Positions 42,249 to 51,000 of a stretch of 64,000 nt of DNA are shown one piece after another (the first letter of the stretch is position 1; each line of letters starts with the position of its first letter). A program made the translations under genes and the position numbers. Source of the DNA: DATBRC01 sp036560485 (GTDB taxonomy: Bacteria > Pseudomonadota > Gammaproteobacteria > Burkholderiales > Burkholderiaceae_D); assembly GCA_036560485.1 (NCBI GenBank), contig DATBRC010000030.1, forward strand, positions 80,854-144,853, in the 5' to 3' direction. A model generated the notes under the pieces. That model had not been told where the DNA came from. It saw only the letters and a list, made by a program, of their open reading frames with translations, and made no database searches.

Positions 42249-43463
42249 ATGCAATTTAAATTAAAAGCAATGACTTTAGCCGTATCGGCTGCAGCAGTAA
42301 TGGGATTCACCGTACCGGCATCGGCCCAAATTTCAGGTGACGTCATCAAGATCGGTTTGATCACTGATATGTCAGGCGTGTATACGGACCTGGACGGCCC
42401 TGGTGGTGTTGAAGCAGTCAAGATGGCGATTGCCGACATGGGCGGCAGCATCAATGGCAAAAAAATCGAATTCATCGTTGCCGACCATTTGAACAAAGCC
42501 GATATCGCGGCAAGTAAAGCACGCGAATGGTTCGATACTCAAGGGCTGGACATGTTGTTGGGCGGTACCAATTCTGCGACCAACCTGGCGATGGCCAAAG
42601 TGGCGCAAGAAAAGAAAAAGCCATTCATCTCGATTGGTGCCGCTTCGACCGCATTGACCAATGCCGCTTGCTCCCCGTACACCGTGCACTATGCATATGA
42701 CACCGCAGCATTGGCCCGCGGCACCGGTGGTGCGATTGTCAAACAAGGCGGCAAGAAATGGTTCTTCCTGACCGCTGACTATGCATTCGGCGCAGCGTTG
42801 GAAAAAGACACCAGCGATGTGGTCAAAGCCAACGGCGGCACCGTCGTCGGTGAAGTCAAGCATCCATTATCGGCATCGGATTTCTCATCATTCCTGTTGC
42901 AGGCACAGTCTTCCGGCGCACAAATTTTGGGCTTGGCCAATGCCGGTGGCGATACCGTCAACTCCATCAAGGCCGCCAACGAATTTGGTATCACCAAAAC
43001 AATGAAACTGGCCGGCTTGTTGATGTTTGAGCCGGATATCCATGCATTGGGTCTGGAATTAACCAAAGGCATGTACCTGACCAGCGCCTGGTATTGGGAC
43101 ATGAATCCTGAATCGCGTGCATGGGCCAAGCGTTTCTACGCCGTTCGCAAAGTAGAACCTACTTATTTGCAGGCAGCGGATTACTCGGCAACACGCACCT
43201 ATCTGAATGCGGTCAAGGCAATCGGTACCGACGATGGCGACAAGATAATGGCGCAGCTGAAAAAGACCAAGATCAGCGACATGTTCACCGCCAATGGCGT
43301 GATCCGTCCGGATGGCCGCATGGTGCATGACATGTACCTGATGCAAGTGAAAACACCTGCTGAATCGAAAGCACCATGGGATTATTTCAAGGTGGTTCAA
43401 ACGATTCCAGGCGACAAGGCGTACATGACCAAAGCTGAGTCGACTTGCGCTTTCTGGAAGTAA
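42249..43463 (+). CDS. ABC transporter substrate-binding protein, branched-chain amino-acid type
   Basis: A 404-residue periplasmic binding protein with a signal peptide cleaved near residue 26 (TVPASA|QIS). The type I fold of the LivJ/Peripla_BP_6 family is seen in IKIGLITDMSGVYTDLDGPG, MLLGGTNSATNLAMAKVAQ and WFFLTADYAFGAALEKD. The pair of cysteines (AACSPYT and the C-terminal STCAFWK) may form a disulfide. No livHMGF permease or ATPase genes flank it, so it is an orphan receptor. Such proteins in Burkholderiales bind diverse ligands including aromatic acids and amides, so the substrate cannot be named. It has a strong RBS (AGGAGAGC) and its own terminator. Confidence 0.92.
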   Translation: MQFKLKAMTLAVSAAAVMGFTVPASAQISGDVIKIGLITDMSGVYTDLDGPGGVEAVKMAIADMGGSINGKKIEFIVADHLNKADIAASKAREWFDTQGLDMLLGGTNSATNLAMAKVAQEKKKPFISIGAASTALTNAACSPYTVHYAYDTAALARGTGGAIVKQGGKKWFFLTADYAFGAALEKDTSDVVKANGGTVVGEVKHPLSASDFSSFLLQAQSSGAQILGLANAGGDTVNSIKAANEFGITKTMKLAGLLMFEPDIHALGLELTKGMYLTSAWYWDMNPESRAWAKRFYAVRKVEPTYLQAADYSATRTYLNAVKAIGTDDGDKIMAQLKKTKISDMFTANGVIRPDGRMVHDMYLMQVKTPAESKAPWDYFKVVQTIPGDKAYMTKAESTCAFWK

Positions 43464-43483
43464 AGAATTAAATCCGTTCCCTG

Positions 43484-43516
43484 GCGGCGCGCTGAAATTA
43501 AGCGCGCCGTTTTTTA
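43484..43516 (+). terminator. Terminator after the orphan binding-protein gene
   Basis: The stem CGGCGCGCT/AGCGCGCCG with the loop GAAATTA is followed by a six-base T-run, 21 bases after the stop codon. Confidence 0.88.
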
Positions 43517-43600
43517 TGCGGCTGCTATTTGTAATCTAGTGAGCACACTACATTAACTACTTGCTCAATGCGTTGATGCTATCGTCAATCGGTAGATACT

Positions 43601-44179
43601 TTATTGTGTAGTGACAACGCGGAACTTGATTGTTACTTCATCCGCAACGACGCTGGTGTCTTTCCATTCCCCTTCACCGATATTGAACGTCAGTCGCTTG
43701 ATGGGCAACGCGCCTTCAAAGATCAGATTGTTCCCCTCTTTTTTCAAACTCATCGGAAAATGAACGTCCGCTGATTTTCCTTTGATATTCAGTTTGCCGG
43801 TGACATCAAATTTATCGCTTGCAATCGATTTCATTGAAGTCGACATGAACGATGCTTGAGGAAATTGTGCAGCGTTGAACCAATCTTTTTTCATCACTTC
43901 ACTATTGAACGACGGATCGCCCAAATCGAAGCTGGTGATATCGATGTCGACATTGGCGTTCGACGCATCCGGCTTTGCTGCGTCGAATTCGATGCGTGCG
44001 TTGAATTTTTTGAATTTCCCTTCTACCGGCACATTCATTTGTTTGAACATGGCGGTGATGCTGCTTTTCGCCGTATCGGTCTTGAGCAGAGTGCCGGCAA
44101 TAACGGATGCGCAATATGCGGAAATCAGAATGGTTATCGCAAGTTTTTGAAAGGGTTCAAAGCGAGCATGTTTGATCAT
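43601..44179 (-). CDS. YceI-family periplasmic lipocalin-like protein
   Basis: YceI proteins fold as a lipocalin-like barrel that binds a long isoprenoid such as ubiquinone. This one has an N-terminal hydrophobic export segment (LAITILISAYCASVIAG) and a 160-residue domain with SSITAMFKQMNVPVEGKFKKF, FDLGDPSFNSEVMKKDWFNA, FPQASFMSTSMKSI and VTGKLNIKGKSADV. It overlaps the upstream cytochrome b561 gene by four bases, repeating the yceJ-yceI pairing of enterobacteria, which suggests a shared redox or quinone role. Confidence 0.93.
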   Translation of the reverse strand: MIKHARFEPFQKLAITILISAYCASVIAGTLLKTDTAKSSITAMFKQMNVPVEGKFKKFNARIEFDAAKPDASNANVDIDITSFDLGDPSFNSEVMKKDWFNAAQFPQASFMSTSMKSIASDKFDVTGKLNIKGKSADVHFPMSLKKEGNNLIFEGALPIKRLTFNIGEGEWKDTSVVADEVTIKFRVVTTQ

Positions 44180-44733
44180 GGCAAATCCTTAAGCGTGGAT
44201 GATGAGATGGTTGGCAGCATGCGTTTCATCACACCATCACGATCAATGAAATGATGTTTTAGTGCAGCCAATACATGAAGACAAATGCAGATGAATAAAG
44301 TCAGGTTGAGAGAAAAATGCAGCAGGCGCAAGCTCTCTTTGATTGCAGGGTTGGGTTCGATCAGAACAGGCAATGGAATGATGCCGAGATAAACCACAGG
44401 AACACCTAACGCCAGCGTGAAAAAATAACCGGATATCGGGACTGCAAACATCAAAACATAAAGCAAGCCGTGCAATCCATTCGCCGCTTTTTTTTGCCAG
44501 GCCGGCATGCTGTCGGGATAAGGCGGTGCATGATGAAAGAGACGCCACAGCAATCGCAGGCAAGCCAAAGCCAATACGGTGACACCGACCCATTTATGCC
44601 ATGAATAATATTTGAGTTTGGTTGGGGTGATGCCGGGGATGTTGACCATCGTGACGCCGAGTGCGAAGGCGGATAGGATCAGCAGGGCGATGAGCCAATG
44701 CAACAGGATGGCGATGTTGTTATAGCGTGGCAT
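44176..44733 (-). CDS. Cytochrome b561 (YceJ/CybB-like)
   Basis: A 185-residue inner-membrane di-heme cytochrome. Four helices are visible with candidate ligands His12 (NIAILLHWLIALL), His46 (YYSWHKWVGV), His in ANGLHGLLYVLMFAVPISGYF, and His in LFICICLHVLAALKHHF. The family shuttles electrons between quinones and periplasmic acceptors, including superoxide oxidation by CybB. It is the first gene of the pair with yceI and lies downstream of the purB gene on the same strand, across 169 bases that hold a repeat. Confidence 0.92.
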   Translation of the reverse strand: MPRYNNIAILLHWLIALLILSAFALGVTMVNIPGITPTKLKYYSWHKWVGVTVLALACLRLLWRLFHHAPPYPDSMPAWQKKAANGLHGLLYVLMFAVPISGYFFTLALGVPVVYLGIIPLPVLIEPNPAIKESLRLLHFSLNLTLFICICLHVLAALKHHFIDRDGVMKRMLPTISSSTLKDLP

Positions 44734-44810
44734 GAGGTGACAGTGATCCGTAGTTGTTTAGGGATCAATGTAACAAAAAATAGGGGAGGCTGCTTATTTG
44801 GATCTCGGTG

Positions 44811-44885
44811 GGCTTGGCGAGCATGCCGGGACGAGACCCGGCATGGTTGTGCCTAGCCTAAGCTGAAAAGGCAAGTAACCCTTAG
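44811..44885. repeat. Intergenic hairpin repeat shared with the right end of the window
   Basis: CATGCCGGG and CCCGGCATG form nine-base arms around ACGAGA. The 18-base core GCCGGGACGAGACCCGGC (44825-44842) reappears inverted at 63864-63881, and the nearby AAGTAACCC also has a counterpart there. It is therefore a dispersed repeat, here lying between purB and the cytochrome b561 gene, where it may act as a weak terminator. Confidence 0.6.
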
Positions 44886-44902
44886 GCAAAAGGAGTATGT
44901 TT

Positions 44903-46270
44903 TTAAATCTTCCGCGCCAACTCCGCCGCAATCCCAACATAATTCGCCGGCGTCATCGCCAACAACAATGTCTTCGCCTCAGCAGGAATCGCCAACCCAT
45001 TAATAAAGTCCCGCAACGCGTCTTTGGAAATCCCTTTCCCCCGCGTCAGTTCCTTCAACTGCTCATACGGATTCTCGATGCCGTAACGACGCATCACCGT
45101 TTGCACCGGCTCAGCCAATACTTCCCACGTGTTATCCAGATCTTCCGCCATGCGTGCCGGATTGACTTCCAGCTTGTTCAAACCACGCAGGCAACTGTCG
45201 TAAGCCAGCACGGTATAACCAAGGCCTACACCGATATTGCGCAGCACGGTGGAGTCGGTCAGGTCACGCTGCCAGCGCGACAACGGCAATTTTTCAGCCA
45301 TGTGCTTCAACACTGCATTGGCCATGCCGAGATTGCCTTCTGAATTTTCAAAGTCGATCGGGTTGACCTTGTGCGGCATCGTGCTCGATCCGATTTCGCC
45401 AGCCTTGGTGCGCTGCTTGAAATAGCCGAGCGAGATGTAACCCCAGATATCGCGATTCAAGTCGAGCAGGATCGTGTTGGTACGCGCAATCGCGTCGAAC
45501 AATTCGGCCATATAATCATGCGGCTCAATTTGAATGGTGTATGGATTGAAAACAAGTCCTAACCGTTTCTCAATCACGTCCTTGGAAAACGCTTCCCAAT
45601 TAAATTTCGGATAGGCAGACAAGTGCGCATTGTAATTGCCGACTGCGCCATTCATCTTGCCTAAAATTTCAACTGCGGCAATGCGCTTTTCGGCGCGCTG
45701 CAAGCGAGCGACCACGTTGGCGATTTCCTTTCCGAGTGTCGTCGGGCTGGCAGGCTGGCCGTGGGTGCGCGACATCATCGGGATGTCTGCATTAGCGTGT
45801 GCCAACTCAGTCAGTTTGGCAATCAAGCCTTGCAATGCCGGCAGTACAACCGTATCGCGCGCCGCTTTCAACATCATGCCGTGCGATGTGTTGTTGATGT
45901 CTTCCGACGTGCAGGCGAAGTGAATGAATTCCGATGCGGCGACCAGTTCGGGCACATCCTTGACCTGTTCCTTGAGCCAGTATTCGACCGCTTTCACATC
46001 GTGGTTGGTGACGGCTTCAATTGCCTTGATCCGTTCGGCATCGGCTTCGGTAAACTCGGCCGCCAGTTTATTCAGCAATGCATTGGCATGAGCGGAAAAC
46101 GGTTTGATTTCGGCAAAGCCGGCGGATGACAGCGCTTGCAGCCACGCGATTTCAACTTTGACTCGATGATGCATGAAGCCTGCCTCCGACAAAATCGGAC
46201 GGAGCTTGTCGGTTTTGGTGGCGTAACGCCCGTCCAAAGGAGAAAGTGCTGAAAGCGTGGAAAGTGGCAT
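44903..46270 (-). CDS. purB: Adenylosuccinate lyase
   Basis: PurB acts twice in purine synthesis, splitting fumarate from SAICAR and from adenylosuccinate. The fumarase/aspartase signature is GSSTMPHKVNPIDFENSEGNLG-like; its core SSTMPHKVNP is exact. Other motifs are SPLDGRYATKTD at the N-terminus, TSEDINNTSHG and MMSRTHGQPASPTTLGKE. I chose the ATG at 46270 (455 residues) over a TTG at 46279. It is transcribed divergently from the glutathione transferase gene. Confidence 0.96.
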   Translation of the reverse strand: MPLSTLSALSPLDGRYATKTDKLRPILSEAGFMHHRVKVEIAWLQALSSAGFAEIKPFSAHANALLNKLAAEFTEADAERIKAIEAVTNHDVKAVEYWLKEQVKDVPELVAASEFIHFACTSEDINNTSHGMMLKAARDTVVLPALQGLIAKLTELAHANADIPMMSRTHGQPASPTTLGKEIANVVARLQRAEKRIAAVEILGKMNGAVGNYNAHLSAYPKFNWEAFSKDVIEKRLGLVFNPYTIQIEPHDYMAELFDAIARTNTILLDLNRDIWGYISLGYFKQRTKAGEIGSSTMPHKVNPIDFENSEGNLGMANAVLKHMAEKLPLSRWQRDLTDSTVLRNIGVGLGYTVLAYDSCLRGLNKLEVNPARMAEDLDNTWEVLAEPVQTVMRRYGIENPYEQLKELTRGKGISKDALRDFINGLAIPAEAKTLLLAMTPANYVGIAAELARKI

Positions 46271-46492
46271 GGTAATCAATGGAAAAACGTGAATGAAAGA
46301 AACAATTTAAGGTAAAACGCGTTGCAAAACAGAGACGAGCTGATAATTCGCAATTTTACCATTCGTAGCACAGGCAATATCAGACCTTGATTGCACAGAT
46401 TGAGGACAGGAATTATGTACAGATCATGATGCAAAAAGATGTCAATGTTATACTTGATCAAACTTTCAACGACTTTCCTGATAAAAGCATCT

Positions 46493-47101
46493 ATGAAACT
46501 GATTGGTTCTCTCGGCAGTGGGTATGTTCGCAAGGTCCGCGTTGTCATGGCGGAAAAAAAGATCGATTATGAATTCATTTTGGAAAATGTATGGGCCGAA
46601 GGCACCAACATTTTGCAATCCAATCCGCTCGGCAAGGTTCCTTGTCTGATTATGGAAGACGGCGGTGCAATGTTCGATTCGCGTGTCATTGTTGAATATC
46701 TCGATACGTTGACGCCTGTAGGTAAATTGATCCCGCCGCATGGCCGGGAACGTGCAGAAGTGAAGTGCTGGGAAGCATTGGCAGATGGCGTAATGGATGC
46801 CGCGGTGCTAGTGCGTTTGGAAAGAACCTTGCGTCCTGCAGCTCAGCAAAGTCAATCATGGCTCGATCGTCAAATGGCGAAAGTCAATGCTGGATTGAAA
46901 GCCATGTCGACCGGTTTGGCCGAGAAGCCATTTTGTGCCGGCAACCAATATACGCTGTCTGATGTGGCGGTCGGTTGCACGCTGGGCTGGTTGACTTTCC
47001 GTTTGCCGGAAATCGATTGGCGCGGTGACTATCCTAATCTGGCCAAACTGTTTGATAAGTTGTCCGAACGTCCTTCCTTCAAGGACACCTTTCCGCAATA
47101 A
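46493..47101 (+). CDS. Glutathione S-transferase family protein
   Basis: A 202-residue cytosolic GST-like protein. The N-terminal thioredoxin fold has MKLIGSLGSGYVRKVRVVMAEKK, where a Ser near residue 6-9 could activate glutathione, then NPLGKVPCLI with the cis-Pro and FDSRVIVEYLD with the glutathione-binding Asp-Ser. The C-terminal helical domain has YTLSDVAVGCTLGWL, the N-capping box of the family. The open frame extends to 46439, but the ATG at 46493 fits the fold. The substrate is unknown. YfcF/YibF-like members are the nearest that I recall. Confidence 0.9.
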   Translation: MKLIGSLGSGYVRKVRVVMAEKKIDYEFILENVWAEGTNILQSNPLGKVPCLIMEDGGAMFDSRVIVEYLDTLTPVGKLIPPHGRERAEVKCWEALADGVMDAAVLVRLERTLRPAAQQSQSWLDRQMAKVNAGLKAMSTGLAEKPFCAGNQYTLSDVAVGCTLGWLTFRLPEIDWRGDYPNLAKLFDKLSERPSFKDTFPQ

Positions 47102-47116
47102 GTAACAAATCAAGAC

Positions 47117-47143
47117 AAAAAAGGACGCCAAGCGCCCTTTTTT
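47117..47143. terminator. Terminator between the GST and peroxiredoxin genes (convergent)
   Basis: AAAAAAGG and CCTTTTTT flank CGC/GCG with one mismatched pair and the loop CAA. The symmetry and T-runs allow use by both converging genes. Confidence 0.7.
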
Positions 47144-47162
47144 ATTTGTCCGGTCACACACA

Positions 47163-47684
47163 TTAAGCCGCTTGCAACAGCGATTCACCGGGATGCCAAT
47201 CGCATGGCGTTAACCCACCAGCTTGCAGCGCCTGCAATGTGCGCAGCGTTTCATCGGTAGAGCGTCCGACATTGCTGCTGTTGATGGTAATCGATTCAAT
47301 CACGCCTTCCGGATTGGCGATAAACGTTGCACGTTGCGCAAACCCTTGCGGCGACAACACACCGCAACCTTGTGCAAGCTGATGCGTAATATCGCCGATC
47401 AATGGAAAGCGCATATGGCCCAATCCATCTTCGGTCCATGCCTTGTGACAGTGTACCGAATCAATTGATGCTCCCAACACTACAGCGCCAATTTTTGCGA
47501 ATTCGTCGTACAGATTATTGAACCCGCGAATTTCCGTCGGACACACAAACGTGAAATCGAGCGGATAGAAAAATAATACGACCCATTTCCCCAGCGTGTC
47601 AGTCAGTTTGATCGGGGCGAATTCACCGTTTGGCATCAACGCTTCGCCTGTGAAGTCGGGCAATTTATCTCCTACGGTCAGCAT
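47163..47684 (-). CDS. Typical 2-Cys peroxiredoxin (AhpC/Prx1 type)
   Basis: A 173-residue thiol peroxidase that reduces hydrogen peroxide, organic hydroperoxides and possibly peroxynitrite. The peroxidatic Cys48 is in DFTFVCPTEI with the Pro/Thr pair of the active site, and the resolving Cys161 is in LTPCDWHPGESL. The family C-terminal tail is present but short. The electron donor is not evident: no ahpF or ahpD is adjacent. A good ribosome-binding site (GAAAGGAAG) precedes the start. It is convergent with the GST gene. Confidence 0.93.
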   Translation of the reverse strand: MLTVGDKLPDFTGEALMPNGEFAPIKLTDTLGKWVVLFFYPLDFTFVCPTEIRGFNNLYDEFAKIGAVVLGASIDSVHCHKAWTEDGLGHMRFPLIGDITHQLAQGCGVLSPQGFAQRATFIANPEGVIESITINSSNVGRSTDETLRTLQALQAGGLTPCDWHPGESLLQAA

Positions 47685-48075
47685 GATTCTTCCTTTCGAA
47701 GTAAGGGTTTTAAAGACGCCGGTAATTCCTGCAAGTCCGTCGCATAAAATGAAAAATAAGATTGGCCATACTTATAATGGACAAGCCAAAACTGTAAGCG
47801 GTTCCTCAAAATTTGTTGGCCAAGCAGCGCGCCAGGCTGGATCAGGCAAGCACCGCAACATCGGCTGGCGCTTGCATTCGCGTGAACTCTTTCTCGCGAC
47901 TTTACAAAATTAGTAAGATTGCATGAACGATCAATGGTCTTTTCATTCTGAAAAAACAGTCTGTTGTACCGCATGCACAGAGTGAGGAATAGTGTTTGAT
48001 TAAGTCAATAAATTGGCGGTTTTGCGGTATGCTGTAGTTGCACTTGGGACATAAAAATATTCGTCGGCCAACTAT
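47685..48075. other. 391-base gap upstream of the large hybrid kinase
   Basis: The shared upstream region of the peroxiredoxin gene (leftward) and the hybrid kinase gene (rightward). It is AT-rich toward both ends. A 54-codon frame from an ATG near 47750 has no ribosome-binding site and does not resemble any family known to me. I looked for missing kinase N-lobe sequence in the forward frames and saw none. No confident promoter could be assigned. Confidence 0.5.
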
Positions 48076-51000
48076 ATGGGCGAACAGTACTTGCCTATGC
48101 CGCCGGATTCATGTTTATCAGTTCGGCGTGGACTGATGGTCATCTTGAACAACCAACAATCGCTCAACATTCTCATGGCTGATGGTTCGAGTTCAAAAGC
48201 TGCTTTGGCGGCTTTTTTTGTCAAAGCCAACACGGCTATCGTGTTGTTGAGAGAGATGCATGCCCGACGCCCCTACCATGGCTGCATTAATGCCGCAACT
48301 CTGGGTTTGAGCGAGACAGGCCTGACTGGCGAAGCACCATCGCTGGAAGAGATGCAGCCGGAGCAGCAAGACTTGGCTTACATTTCCCCTGAACAAACAG
48401 GCCGCATGAACCATGCGGTGGATTATCGTAGCGACTACTATTCGCTGGGTATCGTGTTTTATGAATTGTTAACGGGAAGACCGCCGTTTGTTTCTGATGA
48501 CATGATGGAAGTAGTTCATGGTCACATAGCACGTCAACCAACGCCGCCGCATCAACTGAATCCTGCTATTCCAAAACCGATTAGCGATATCGTCATCAAG
48601 TTGTTGGGTAAAAATGCAGAAGAACGCTACCAAAGTTTACACGGGTTGGAGGCGGATCTCGCTTATTGCAAACAAATGCTTGATGAAGGACGGCCACTGA
48701 TCAGGTTTGCCCTCGGAAAAAAGGATGCCTTCGACCGTTTGCCGATTACGGAAAAGCTGTACGGCAGGGAGGTTGAGTTGAAGTGCTTGATGGATGCCTT
48801 CATGCGCACAGTCGAGGGCGGCGCCGAAATTATATTGGTCTCGGGCTATTCCGGAATAGGCAAGAGCAGCCTGATCAATTCCATTCAACAAGCAGTCCGT
48901 GAAAAAAACGGTATTTTTTTGTCGGGCAAGTTTGAGCAGTTCAAACGTAACATTCCTTATGCGATGTTGGCGCAGGCCTTCCACGGATTTATTTTGCAGA
49001 TCATGGGGGCGAGCGAAGCAGAGTTGTCGCGCTGGCGAGATGCCATCCGTAAAGCAGTCGGCAGCAATGGGCAGTTGTTGATTGATCTGATTCCTGCATT
49101 GGAGCTTGTCATCGGCAAGCAGCCGGTGACCATCGAGCTGGCTTCGAACGATGCGCAAAATCGGTTGCAGCTCGTATTTGATCAATTTGTCCGTGTATTT
49201 GCTCAACGCAAGCACCCTCTTGTGCTGTTTCTCGACGACTTGCAATGGGTGGATTCTGCCAGCTTAAAACTGCTTGAGCATTTGTTGAATCAGCCCGACA
49301 TGAAACATTTGTTACTGATTGGCGCGTATCGCGACAATGAGGTCGATTCTGCACATCCTCTGATGCTCAGCATCGCGTCGCTGCGCAAGCATGCAGAGAT
49401 TGTGCATGAAATTCAATTGGCTCCCTTGAGGCTGGCGGACATGAATCGCATGATCGCTGACGCACTGCTTTGCGCACCGGAGCGCAGCCAACTTCTGGCG
49501 GAACTGGTGTTCCAAAAAACGGCCGGCAACCCGTTTTTTACACGTCAATTCCTGAGTACCTTATATGAGGAAAAACTGCTGGTTTTTGATATGCAGCAGG
49601 CACAAGACTTGGCATGGCAATGGGATATCGAGTTGATTCAGGCCAAAGGCATTACCGACAATGTCGTCGAATTGATGATGGAGAAATTGCAGCGTTTGTC
49701 GAAGTCGAGTCTCGATGTGCTCAAATGCCTTGCTTGTCTGGGCAATAGCGCTTCGATAGACATGCTGGCTACCGTATCCGGTTTCACCGAGCAGGAAGCG
49801 GAAGCAAATCTGGATGAAGCGTTGCGTAGCGGCTTCTTGTCGCGCCTCTCAAAGACCCTGAAGTTTGCACATGATCGTATTCAGGAAGCGGTTTATTCCA
49901 TGATACCGGCTCAACATAAAGCTGCATTGCATCTTTCTGCCGGCCGGTTACTGGTTACGCAATTAAGTTCGGCTGCAACGGAGGGTCTGGTTTTTGATGT
50001 GGTGCATCAGCTTAATCGCGGTATCGAGTTGGTCATCGATACCGAAGAACGTGATCGAATTGGCCGGTTGAATGCGTTGGCCGGCAAGAAAGCGAAAGAC
50101 TCGGCTGCTCACGCTTCTGCGCGCGACTATCTGGCGCAGGCTATCGCTTTGCTCCCAGACGATTGCTGGAGCCAGCGTTTTGATGAAACTTTCGCGTTGT
50201 ATCTGGATTGCGCAGAATGCGAATTGGTTGTCGGCCATTTTCAGGAAACCGATACGCTGCTGGATAGATGCCTGGCGCATGCATACCGCCCGCGTGATCG
50301 CGCCAGAATTTACTTCTTGCGCAATCGAATGTATTACATCACCAAACGCGTGAGCCAGGGATTGGATGCCGGACTCGATACATTGCAGCTTTTTGGCGTA
50401 ACCTTTCCCAAAACCGACCAGGAACTTTTGAAGGCCGGCGAAGTGGCGCGCCAAAAATTAACCAACACGCTGGCTGTAAATGACCGTTCGATTGCAGAAT
50501 TGATTGATCTTCCGGTTGTAACCGATCCCGATGTACGCAACATCATTGCGCTGATGGCCGAGATGGTGACCGCAGCGTATAGTGCGCGACCGGTACTGGC
50601 GATTCCGTTGCTGGTCAAGGCGATGGAATTCTGTCTTGAATACGGCAATATTGAGGAATCATGCGTCATCTACAGTAACTATGGTTTGGCGCTTGCGGGA
50701 TCGTTCGATGACCGGCGCACTGCTTACGAACTGTCGCAAATGTCACTGCGGCTCAATGAACGTTTTCAGGATGAAAAATTGCGCGGCCGCTTGCTTTTTA
50801 TACATGGCTACGCCTTTAATGGCATGCAGCAGCCGTTGTCGAGCGGCATACCGATGCTTGAGCAAGGATTCATTGCCTGTCGTGAAATAGGCAATCAGAA
50901 TTTCATGAGCGCCAATGCGGCCGCCTTGTGTTGGTTGGCTTGGGAGACCAGCAAGACGCTGAACGAAGTTATTCATATTCTCCAACCTTATTTGGATGTG

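Noticed and set aside
47685..48075. A frameshifted N-lobe of the Ser/Thr kinase upstream of the hybrid kinase
   Set aside because: Reading the upstream forward frames I saw no glycine-rich loop, VAIK-type Lys or helix C pattern, so the N-lobe seems truly missing rather than shifted.
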